NCBI GenBank assembly: GCA_021813405.1
Contig: JAKAKS010000041.1
Span: forward strand, 1 to 60,773
Direction of reading: 5' to 3'
DNA length: 60,773 nucleotides
From: Nitrospirota bacterium
GTDB lineage: Bacteria > Nitrospirota > Thermodesulfovibrionia > Thermodesulfovibrionales > JdFR-88
Below the pieces are notes generated by a model. That model searched no databases and had not been told where the DNA came from. It was given only the letters and a program-made list of their open reading frames with translations. Shown here one piece after another: positions 42,209 through 49,417 of the stretch. Both the position numbers and the translations under genes were made by a program. The first letter of the stretch is position 1. Each line of letters starts with the position of its first letter.

Positions 42209-43225
42209 ATGGGAGGGGCGCAAAAACGGCCGGTTTTTAAGGCCCTGTTCAGTCTTATTGTATTCCTGTCCCTTTTTTTCTCAGGGTGCGAGGCCCTGAG
42301 GCAATCCAGACCAATCCTGCCCATGAGGCAATACGAGAAGATGGTCGCCGGCAGGCTGGATGCCGATTACGTGGGCACCAAGACATGCCTTTCTGCCTGC
42401 CATTATCACGACCAGCTTAAAAAGGATTTTGACGCAAGCACAATGGGCGTGCAGATCCGGCGGTCGTCGGGGCTGCCGCTTGTCAATTGCGAGTCATGCC
42501 ATGGGCCTGGCAGCCTGGCGATAAAAGGGATTACCCCTGAAAAGGTGGCAGCCGATGCAAAGCGCGGCATCCAGACGGCATGCAATTACAAGACGTTCAT
42601 AGATATCAAGCATCTGCCTCCCCAGGCACAGACGCTGATATGCCTGAAATGCCATACTGAAAATGCCACATTCAATCTGCATAACTGGAATGCCGGCCCG
42701 CATGCGCAGGCTGGCGTAAGCTGCATCGATTGCCATAAGGTGCACAACGGGCCTGACCTGAAGACGATGCAAAGGGACATCGCCAGCATGTGTTTTAAAT
42801 GCCACAAGGAGGTTAAGGCGGAATTCTCACTGCCAAGCCATCATCCTGTTAACGAAGGAAGGGTTTTCTGCACGGACTGCCATGACCCCATGGGGTCTAT
42901 AAACGAGAAGATGCTTCGCAGGCCCACAGTTAAGCAGACCTGCACCCGCTGCCATGGGGAAAAGGAAGGCCCGTTTGCATTCGAACATTCGGAGAACACG
43001 GAGGACTGCCGCACCTGCCACAGGCCCCACGGGTCCGTGAATGCAAACCTGCTTGTTGTGCCGGTGCCGTTTCTCTGCCTTCAGTGCCATGCCGGGCACA
43101 GGATTTCATCAAGCTCCGCGCCCGGTTCCGTAAGCACCTTTTATACAAGGTGCACCGATTGCCATTCGCAGATACACGGGACAGACCTGCCTTCAGCAAG
43201 CGGGAGCGGGTTTTTCCACAGGTAA
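42209..43225 (+). CDS. DmsE/MtrA-family decaheme c-type cytochrome, lipoprotein
   Basis: 338 residues. A signal sequence ends at 'LFFSGC', so it is likely a lipoprotein. Nine CXXCH heme motifs are seen (CESCH, CLKCH, CIDCH, CFKCH, CTDCH, CTRCH, CRTCH, CLQCH, CTDCH), plus an N-terminal CLSACH, a CX3CH site. Together that makes ten hemes, as in the family. The C-terminal 'IHGTDLPSASGSGFF' matches the DmsE/MtrA ending. MtrA-type cytochromes sit inside an MtrB barrel and carry electrons across the outer membrane; the next gene is that barrel. No outer-surface cytochrome gene is seen. 42054-42208 before it holds no other gene. Confidence 0.9.
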   Translation: MGGAQKRPVFKALFSLIVFLSLFFSGCEALRQSRPILPMRQYEKMVAGRLDADYVGTKTCLSACHYHDQLKKDFDASTMGVQIRRSSGLPLVNCESCHGPGSLAIKGITPEKVAADAKRGIQTACNYKTFIDIKHLPPQAQTLICLKCHTENATFNLHNWNAGPHAQAGVSCIDCHKVHNGPDLKTMQRDIASMCFKCHKEVKAEFSLPSHHPVNEGRVFCTDCHDPMGSINEKMLRRPTVKQTCTRCHGEKEGPFAFEHSENTEDCRTCHRPHGSVNANLLVVPVPFLCLQCHAGHRISSSSAPGSVSTFYTRCTDCHSQIHGTDLPSASGSGFFHR

Positions 43226-43235
43226 AGGGGACATT

Positions 43236-45317
43236 ATGGGGGGGATAAGAAAAATTTTTCCGGTGCTGCTGGCTGCAATGCTTGTATTTGCGCATAGGGC
43301 CGTATGCCAGGAACTTGCCGGTGGCCAGGGTGCCAGGGCGCAGGGCAGCCCGGCCCAGGTGGAAGCCCCGGTTCAAAATGCCGTTTCTGAGGACAGCCAG
43401 GAAGAGGAGCCCGAGGAAAGCGGATATGCTTTCCCGGTAATCCCCCCGAAATACAAATTCCATGCGGGATACAGGTTTGCCGGAAACTCGGGGTCCGCAA
43501 GGGGGGCCGATGAATACGATTTTCTTCATAACTCGGTAGTTTTTGGCGGAGCTGCCCGGCTGTTTGATTATCCCAACAGGTTTCATCTCATAATCGATGA
43601 GGTCAACAGGAACGACTATTACGGCTACCTCAATTACTCCTACAAGGACCTGGTCTATTTTGAGGGCGACACAAGAGCAGTGTTCCATAATCTCGGCAAT
43701 ATAAACCTTATACTCCTGACGCCGGCGCCGTCTTCCGTGGGCGTTGACAACAGGGCACCCGGCGCTTCGTTTGGATATAAGGCCGGCATGGACGATTTTG
43801 TGTTCAGGCTGAAAGCGCCCGGCTACCCGGCCCACCTTTATGTGAAAGGCAGCGTCTTTAACAGGGACGGGCTGATTGAACAGAGGTTCCTTGGAGGCGC
43901 TGGCTTTTTTAATGACGCGGTTCGCACATCCGAGGCGCGGGATATTGACTACACAACGGAGGCCTTTCAGGTTGGCATAAACAGCCACCTGGGCCCGCTG
44001 GAGGCCCAGTACGAGCATGAGGAAAAAAGATTCAATGCCAACGGCCAGCCCGTGCTGTTCGATAATTTTGCCGCCGCCGGTTTCCCGCCAGGGTCAACCC
44101 TAAAGGCTGGAATTTATCCGCATAACGAGTTTTCGCAACTGAAGGGCTCATCTAATATGCTGATGCTGCATACTTCCTATACCGGAGAGATTGTGGCCTC
44201 GGCAACCATATGGTCGGTTGACCGCAAGAACGAAGAAAGCGGCGCGAAGGCGGATTATATTTTTGGCGAAGGGGAAGTCACATGGACTCCGGCGCCATCC
44301 ACCGCCTTATTTTTCAAATACAGGCACAGGCAGGTTGACGAGGACACCCCGTCCGCCATAACGTTCGATAACGTCTGCAGCCCTTCAAACAATACGGCTG
44401 GAACCTATACCTGCTCATTGAAACCCGCCATATCCTCCAATACGGATTCCGCCTCCGCAACAGCCAGATATTATCTTTTGCCTGGCGCGGTGATCAGGGC
44501 CCGGTACAGCTACGACAATATCCGGAGGGACAACGCCTCCGTGTGGAACCTCCCTCAAAGCACGCAAAAAGACACAGAATGGATTGCCATGGACATAAAT
44601 GCCGTAAGGGCCCTGGATATTAAGCTGAAATATACCCACAGGAACATCTTTCACCCGTCCGTCAACTCGGAGCCCAACAGGGCGGACGAGGGCCGGATAT
44701 CGGCATCGTGGCTGCCAGCTTCGTGGATAGACGCGCTTGTCTATTACCAGACAGGCCAGGAACACCGTGATACCCTGGAATTTGCAACGGAGCAGTTCGT
44801 ACCCGTTACCGCCCCCGGCGGAAGGGACGTGCGCAGGGACAAGCTTCTGGCAGACATAACATTCCTCGTCAAACGCAACCTTACAGTCTCCACGATATAT
44901 TCTTATATGCGGGACAAGATACAGGAGCCCCTTGCATATAACAACCTTTCCGGAACAGTCCTGTTTGATCCAGATGTGCCTGCCGGACAGCAGGTAAATT
45001 ATTACGCAGTAAACGCAATGTATTCGCCTTTTGACATGCTTACGCTCAATGCGGGCATAGGCCATACGGTTGCAGGGATAGGCTTTACCCCCAACGACCC
45101 CAACATTACACAGCCTGTCCCGATATCGTCTTTTTCCACTTTAGACATGCACGAGACGGACTATACCATCTCCGGGGACTACCGCTTCAAAAGAGGCATG
45201 TCCGGAAGCCTGAGCTACAGATACAGCGATTTCACAAACGAGGGCGGCAACCCATATACCGAATTTCAAAATGGAACGGCGCATATAATATTGGTCTCGC
45301 TTACCAGGAGATGGTGA
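43236..45317 (+). CDS. MtrB/PioB-family outer-membrane porin of the cytochrome conduit
   Basis: 693 residues. Signal peptide at 1-24 (cut near 'AVCQ'), an acidic linker 'DSQEEEPEESGY', then about 26 predicted beta strands with alternating aromatic residues, ending 'HIILVSLTRRW'. MtrB/PioB barrels sheath an MtrA-type decaheme protein to make an outer-membrane electron conduit. A Cys pair far apart in one loop ('DNVCSPSNN' and 'GTYTCSL') may form a disulfide. It follows the decaheme gene by 10 bases, in the same operon. The direction of electron flow (metal reduction or Fe(II)/electrode oxidation) cannot be read here. Confidence 0.88.
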   Translation: MGGIRKIFPVLLAAMLVFAHRAVCQELAGGQGARAQGSPAQVEAPVQNAVSEDSQEEEPEESGYAFPVIPPKYKFHAGYRFAGNSGSARGADEYDFLHNSVVFGGAARLFDYPNRFHLIIDEVNRNDYYGYLNYSYKDLVYFEGDTRAVFHNLGNINLILLTPAPSSVGVDNRAPGASFGYKAGMDDFVFRLKAPGYPAHLYVKGSVFNRDGLIEQRFLGGAGFFNDAVRTSEARDIDYTTEAFQVGINSHLGPLEAQYEHEEKRFNANGQPVLFDNFAAAGFPPGSTLKAGIYPHNEFSQLKGSSNMLMLHTSYTGEIVASATIWSVDRKNEESGAKADYIFGEGEVTWTPAPSTALFFKYRHRQVDEDTPSAITFDNVCSPSNNTAGTYTCSLKPAISSNTDSASATARYYLLPGAVIRARYSYDNIRRDNASVWNLPQSTQKDTEWIAMDINAVRALDIKLKYTHRNIFHPSVNSEPNRADEGRISASWLPASWIDALVYYQTGQEHRDTLEFATEQFVPVTAPGGRDVRRDKLLADITFLVKRNLTVSTIYSYMRDKIQEPLAYNNLSGTVLFDPDVPAGQQVNYYAVNAMYSPFDMLTLNAGIGHTVAGIGFTPNDPNITQPVPISSFSTLDMHETDYTISGDYRFKRGMSGSLSYRYSDFTNEGGNPYTEFQNGTAHIILVSLTRRW

Positions 45318-46225
45318 AACAACTGAAAAAGGCAATACTCAACATATTTCTGCTTGGCCTGGGGATGATTCTTCTGCCTGCGGTTTCCTATGGCGCGGGC
45401 AATAAGATAATAGGAGTAATCATGGCCAAGGATGTCCCCTATTACGAGGCAATCCAAAAAGAGTTCATTAGAAAATTGACCGGAGAAGGAAGCCGGGCGC
45501 AAGTAATTGTCCAACGCCCCCCTGCTGACGACCCGATGTCGATAGCTAATACTGTGCGCAAGATGTCGGCCTATGGTGCCAGCGTGATCGTATCGTACGG
45601 CCCTCAGGCCACCGCAATTGCCCTGAAAGAAGCCGAAGGCGTGCCTGTAGTGTTCGCTGGTGTTTCAAATCCCGGGGCATTTGCCAGAAAAGCTACCGGG
45701 ATCAGTTCAAGGGTGCCAGCCGCTGGAATAATCAAAAATCTGAAGAGCATATCCAATTTTTCCACCCTTGGCGTGGTTTTTCTGGGCAGCAGCGCGGATT
45801 CCGCAGCCCAGGACTCAGAGATAAGGGGGCTTGAAGGCAATTTCGGATTCAAGGCCGTCCGGTTGAACTTGAGGACGTTGAAATCGGCCAGGGTTGGCGC
45901 CGTTTTTCTGACAAACGAGTGTGCTACAACCAGATGCTTCAGGGCCGCTGTAAGCACGGCGCGGCGTTCCAGGATTCCGGCGGCAGCAACCACAACCGGC
46001 GGAGAATCAAGCGGCATCCTCCTTACTATCGCGGCAGATCCGGCGGAACAGGGTGACGGGGCCGCCATGGCTGTTGCCCAGGTGCTGCAAGGGCGCAAGC
46101 CGGCATCGATAGCGGTAAGGCAGCCTAGGAAAATAGATGTGATTATAGATTTAAAAGAAGCAAATGCTGAAGGGCTTAAAGTGCCCTTCGACCTGCTCAC
46201 CTCTGCCACAAAAGTATTACACTAG
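45311..46225 (+). CDS. Orphan ABC substrate-binding-like protein (PF04392 family)
   Basis: 304 residues. Signal peptide 'LLGLGMILLPAVSYG', then a two-lobed type I binding fold: 'VIMAKDVPYYEAIQKEF', 'ADDPMSIANTVRKM', 'VVFAGVSNPGAF'. PF04392 proteins usually deliver amino-acid-like or other small ligands to an ABC importer. No permease or ATPase gene is near. It overlaps the end of the MtrB-like gene by 7 bases, so it is made with the conduit. A role in assembly or sensing for the conduit is possible but speculative. A terminator follows at 46362. Confidence 0.78.
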   Translation: MVKQLKKAILNIFLLGLGMILLPAVSYGAGNKIIGVIMAKDVPYYEAIQKEFIRKLTGEGSRAQVIVQRPPADDPMSIANTVRKMSAYGASVIVSYGPQATAIALKEAEGVPVVFAGVSNPGAFARKATGISSRVPAAGIIKNLKSISNFSTLGVVFLGSSADSAAQDSEIRGLEGNFGFKAVRLNLRTLKSARVGAVFLTNECATTRCFRAAVSTARRSRIPAAATTTGGESSGILLTIAADPAEQGDGAAMAVAQVLQGRKPASIAVRQPRKIDVIIDLKEANAEGLKVPFDLLTSATKVLH

Positions 46226-46361
46226 AACTGGAACGGTTTCTGATCAAAAAAACCCCTTATTGCCACAGGCCGCCCTGGCCGCCCTTAAAACCAGCCGGGA
46301 TATAGAGCCCCCGCCCATCGGCGCTCCTTGACACCAAGCGGACGCGGCGATAGCTTTTTAT

Positions 46362-46390
46362 TAAGGGGAGCTGGCTCCCTTTTATTTTTG
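46362..46390 (+). terminator. Terminator of the porin-cytochrome operon
   Basis: AAGGGGAG / CTCCCTTT stem (one G-U pair) around a CTGG loop, followed by a T-rich run 'tttatttttg'. The upstream part, 46226-46361, shows no gene. Confidence 0.75.
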
Positions 46391-46432
46391 AAAAATTAAT
46401 CCATCCCAATCGGGCATACCCGGAGGCAAGAT

Positions 46433-46822
46433 ATGGCTACAAGCATCACATATCAAAGCAATTCGGAATTGGCTTCAAACGGAAATGCTGGCATAAAGGA
46501 TAAGGCCGGCCAGTATGCAAGGACCATGGCGGAGGAGCAAAAATTGAAACTGGCAAAAAAAATGGATATACTGGCCGCCGCAATCGCGGAAACCGCCGGG
46601 CAGCTAAAGACGCAAGATGACGGACAACAGGTTTCCGGCTACCTCATTAGTGTATCTGACAGCATGGAACGGGCCTCCGGCTATCTGCGGAAAAATACGA
46701 TTGAAGACCTGTATAAGGCCGCTATCAATCAGATACGAAGCAGGCCGGCGCTTGTTTTGGGAAGCGCTCTGATAACAGGCTACATTCTGGCGCGGCTGAT
46801 GAAAAACACGAAAAAAGCATGA
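46433..46822 (+). CDS. Hypothetical protein with C-terminal membrane anchor (ElaB/YqjD-like plan)
   Basis: 129 residues: a hydrophilic helical body and one C-terminal helix 'RPALVLGSALITGYILARLM' followed by lysines. This plan matches ElaB/YqjD/DUF883 inner-membrane proteins that dock ribosomes in stationary phase; sequence identity was not established. The start has GGAGG 8 bases upstream of ATG 46433. A single gene between two terminators. Confidence 0.7.
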   Translation: MATSITYQSNSELASNGNAGIKDKAGQYARTMAEEQKLKLAKKMDILAAAIAETAGQLKTQDDGQQVSGYLISVSDSMERASGYLRKNTIEDLYKAAINQIRSRPALVLGSALITGYILARLMKNTKKA

Positions 46823-46876
46823 GTGGCAGTATAAAGGCAGGGCCGTTATTATCCGCGATGGTTTTCTGAATCAGAC

Positions 46877-46903
46877 GGGGGGGCGGTTTTTTACCGCCCC
46901 CCC
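46877..46903. terminator. GC-rich hairpin between convergent genes
   Basis: A perfect 11-pair stem GGGGGGGCGGT / ACCGCCCCCCC with a five-base loop of T's. No U-run follows on either strand, so it may block or stabilise both convergent transcripts rather than act as a standard terminator. Confidence 0.6.
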
Positions 46904-46951
46904 TTCCGCAATCGCAGTAATTAATTTTTTACAAATGGAATTTAAAAAGGT

Positions 46952-47662
46952 TCAAGCCTTGAAAACGTCCAGTATGTAGAACGAGGAGAAGGCAATCTCT
47001 ATCGCGCAGCACATCCTGAAAAGCTGCACCGGAAGCCCTATAACGGGATGCAGAATCAGCCCGCCGAATACGGAATAATACGCAAAACCGAGTGCGCCTG
47101 CTGCAAGGCCGGATATCAACCTGCTGTTTCCAAGCGGCATCAGCTCGTTTGCCAGCTTCAAAAGTGCGATTGCCGCCATGGTGCCGCCTACAAAGCCAAA
47201 CAGGTGCCTGCCGATATTGCCTGCGGCAAAGACGCTTTGTGCAACGGTGCCCGACGCAAAAATATAAATCAGGTAAAGGATAAAAAGCACAGCCGGGATG
47301 GCCCTTGCCGATTTATTCTCGGACTTGTAGGTAAGCATGTTTACCGCAAACTGGAACAGGACGGTAAATGAGACCACCATTAAGATTTGAGAAACGTATT
47401 TAAGGAACCATGGCTCCCCTGCCCCAGGCCCTGCCGCGGCGAAAACCGGGAGGTTGCCGCCGTCTAATATGAACCTGACCCAGTCAGTCCACTCCGCCAG
47501 ACCGTGCAGCATGCCGAAAACGGCAAGGATGGAAAAGGTGGAAACCATGGCTATCTTCGATGCTTTTCCAATCTCACGGAAGAGGACTACGGAGAGGACA
47601 ATAAAACTTAATCCGTAAATAAAAAAGATGTAAAACAAGGGCGCGGCCAATACCTGACTCAT
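46952..47662 (-). CDS. Orphan seven-helix membrane protein
   Basis: 236 residues, almost all membrane: seven helices ('FFIYGLSFIVLSVVL', 'ILAVFGMLHGLAEWTDW', 'SQILMVVSFTVLFQFAV', 'IPAVLFILYLIYIFAS', 'RHLFGFVGGTMAAIALL', 'LISGLAAGALGFAYYSV', 'MCCAIEIAFSSFYIL'). It resembles the 7-helix sensor part found at the N-terminus of some kinases (FIYGLSF and HGLAEW marks), but it has no kinase or other output domain. Function unknown. It stands alone on the minus strand, facing the 46433 gene. Confidence 0.7.
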   Translation of the reverse strand: MSQVLAAPLFYIFFIYGLSFIVLSVVLFREIGKASKIAMVSTFSILAVFGMLHGLAEWTDWVRFILDGGNLPVFAAAGPGAGEPWFLKYVSQILMVVSFTVLFQFAVNMLTYKSENKSARAIPAVLFILYLIYIFASGTVAQSVFAAGNIGRHLFGFVGGTMAAIALLKLANELMPLGNSRLISGLAAGALGFAYYSVFGGLILHPVIGLPVQLFRMCCAIEIAFSSFYILDVFKA

Positions 47663-47753
47663 TACTACCCCCCTACATTAGTAAAGGCAAATCACAGTCC
47701 GCAGTTTATGCTTGCGCACAAAACCCGCTTTCCCGCGCATGCCCGCTTTAAAA

Positions 47754-47984
47754 CTAAAGGAGCTTTTCCAGCTCAGCCTGAATGCGCTTAGCTTCTTCCC
47801 TGGTACCAAACACGGAAATAGACCTGATCAGGTTGTCGATTAGCGTTTTGCGGTCTTCCTGAGTAAATGCCTCAGGCTGCTTGTTGATCCTTGCAAGACC
47901 GCTCTTAAGGATGGAGCGTCCGATTATGCTGCCCACCCCGCTGACCAGCACGCTTTCCACTCTGGTAGTAAAATCGTCAGTCAT
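47754..47984 (-). CDS. Small hypothetical soluble protein
   Basis: 76 residues from ATG 47984 ('MTDDFTTRVESVLVSGVGSI'); ATG 47999 is also possible. Mostly helical, with 'REEAKRIQAELEKLL' at the end. No family is recognised and the ribosome site is weak. It lies between the orphan 7-helix protein and the PPC-domain gene, all on the minus strand. Confidence 0.6.
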   Translation of the reverse strand: MTDDFTTRVESVLVSGVGSIIGRSILKSGLARINKQPEAFTQEDRKTLIDNLIRSISVFGTREEAKRIQAELEKLL

Positions 47985-48072
47985 AACCATCAAGTACATT
48001 AGCAGAGATGGTTTTTTTTTGCAAGGGTAATTCCGGGAATTTTGTTTCCCTTGCAGGGCGAAAAAAGAGGAC

Positions 48073-48525
48073 TTAAAAAGTCTTTTTATCAGTGAAGCCT
48101 AGAAGCTGCATACCGCTTTCCGGGTCCGGGAGCCGCCCGGCCTGGATGCCCGTTATCTCCATAACAACGGCCTCAAGCACCAGAAACGCGCTGGAGTCCT
48201 GCCTCAGGCATCCGGTCTTCACCGTCCCGCCACGCCCCACGGAGACGTGCAGATGCGCCTTGGGGCCGTTGGAATCCCAGAATATGGTGCCCGTGCCCAG
48301 CATCTCGCTGTTGCCGCTGATGTTGTCCCACACGGGATCCGGCGGCATCTCATCACCCTTGGGGCCCACCACTACCCTGCCGCCCTTCACCCCGCCAACC
48401 AGGAAAAAAACCGCCGCCCGCACATTCTCCTTTCCTGCCAGTTCGGAAAGTTGGGCAATAAAATCCTCTCCATCGTCGAACCTGGATACAAAAACCCTGC
48501 CTATGCCGCCCGAGCGGTATTTCAT
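48073..48525 (-). CDS. PPC-domain (DUF296) protein
   Basis: 150 residues of a single PPC/DUF296 fold, a trimeric alpha/beta domain. The metal-binding pattern appears as 'PKAHLHVSVGRGG', with the C-terminal 'FLVLEAVVMEITGI'. In plants PPC domains follow AT-hooks; bacterial stand-alone forms are of unknown function, and some bind metal. ATG 48525 has GGAGG 7 bases upstream. Confidence 0.82.
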   Translation of the reverse strand: MKYRSGGIGRVFVSRFDDGEDFIAQLSELAGKENVRAAVFFLVGGVKGGRVVVGPKGDEMPPDPVWDNISGNSEMLGTGTIFWDSNGPKAHLHVSVGRGGTVKTGCLRQDSSAFLVLEAVVMEITGIQAGRLPDPESGMQLLGFTDKKTF

Positions 48526-48558
48526 CAAAAGACCTCCGTTATTTTTGGATTGTGCGGA

Positions 48559-48768
48559 TCACCAGAGAATGGAAAGAAGGCTCTGTATGTCCGAGTGAAG
48601 CTTGTGATACTTGCACTCCAGAACCATGCACTGGCCGGACCGGTAGCAATTGCCCGCTTTTATAACCACGTGCAGCTCAATACCGGACTTTCCCTTATGT
48701 GGACACGGCATATGGAGCTTCCCCGTGCTCTCGGAAAAATGTTTCTTGTTTTCTGAGGAGTCCCTCAT
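48559..48768 (-). CDS. Small Cys/His-rich hypothetical protein
   Basis: 69 residues with four cysteines and several histidines: 'MPCPHKGKSGIE', 'AGNCYRSGQCMVLECKYH'. The spacing could bind zinc or a small cluster. ATG 48768 has AGGA 8 bases upstream. No family is recognised. It is separated from the surA-like gene by about 70 bases. Confidence 0.55.
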   Translation of the reverse strand: MRDSSENKKHFSESTGKLHMPCPHKGKSGIELHVVIKAGNCYRSGQCMVLECKYHKLHSDIQSLLSILW

Positions 48769-48841
48769 AAAAATTTTCCTAAAAACAGACTGGGCGTCCC
48801 CTGGCCCATAGTTTATTATAACAATTGGCCCGCCGGCGCGC

Positions 48842-49405
48842 CTATTTCAGGGCTGGGGGCCCTGCCGGGATGGCGTCCGGAAAAGTCTTTATCCAGGCGC
48901 GCGCGCGCAGGTCCTGAATCTGGTCCCTTAGCCTCCGGTTCACCTCTTTCTCCTCAAGCAGCTTCTCAATCTGGCCCCTTACCTGTTCGAACCCCACATT
49001 GCCAAAATTCGCCTTGTTTTTATTGTAGTAGTCTCTTATGTCCTTTTCGGGTATTGTCACCAGGGCCCTTATTTTGAGGTCCATATAGTCGCGCACAAGC
49101 GCATCTTCGTCGTTTTCCTCGGGGAAGTACTTTTTGGCCTCAATGGCAAGGAGTTTTCTGTTTATCATGGTGTTAAGCACCTCCATGTCCGTTATGTCCG
49201 GCACAACAGCACGGGCCCGGGCCACATTGGCGCGCAGTTCGCTAAGCATTATCGCGTCGCTGCCCACGAATGCCACAACCCTGTCCAGCACGGCTGCCGA
49301 AACGATACAAGGAATGAACAACAAAACAAGGACAATAAAAAGAAGTGCCGTTCTTCTTTTTTGTCCCTTGTCCGCCAATTTCAAATTTGAAATTTCAAAT
49401 CTCAA
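48842..49405 (-). CDS. SurA-like periplasmic chaperone without PPIase domain
   Basis: 187 residues. A signal peptide (about 18-37, 'LLFIVLVLLFIPCIVSA') is followed by the SurA N-terminal chaperone fold: 'LDRVVAFVGSDAIMLSELRANV', 'NTMINRKLLAIEAKKYF' and 'FEQVRGQIEKLLEEKEVNRRLRDQI'. No parvulin PPIase domain is present. SurA carries unfolded barrel proteins to the assembly machine; the preceding gene here is an Omp85 protein. The start is TTG at 49405 with AAAGGAG 7 bases upstream. It lies inside the AT-rich palindromic repeat, which supplies the first residues ('RFEISNLKL'). Confidence 0.83.
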   Translation of the reverse strand: MRFEISNLKLADKGQKRRTALLFIVLVLLFIPCIVSAAVLDRVVAFVGSDAIMLSELRANVARARAVVPDITDMEVLNTMINRKLLAIEAKKYFPEENDEDALVRDYMDLKIRALVTIPEKDIRDYYNKNKANFGNVGFEQVRGQIEKLLEEKEVNRRLRDQIQDLRARAWIKTFPDAIPAGPPALK

Positions 49406-49408
49406 ATT
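49386..49408. repeat. AT-rich palindromic repeat, copy A (start of the surA-like gene)
   Basis: Matches 52143-52165 at 22 of 23 positions. Contains ATTTGAAATTTCAAAT, a perfect 16-base palindrome. Read on the minus strand it gives 'RFEISNLK' at the very N-terminus of the surA-like protein. Confidence 0.8.
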
Positions 49409-49417
49409 TTTTCTCCT

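Noticed and set aside
46328-46356. TTGACA-17-TAGCTT promoter before the 46433 gene
   Set aside because: The -10 matches poorly and the operon terminator lies just downstream, which would stop transcription from it.
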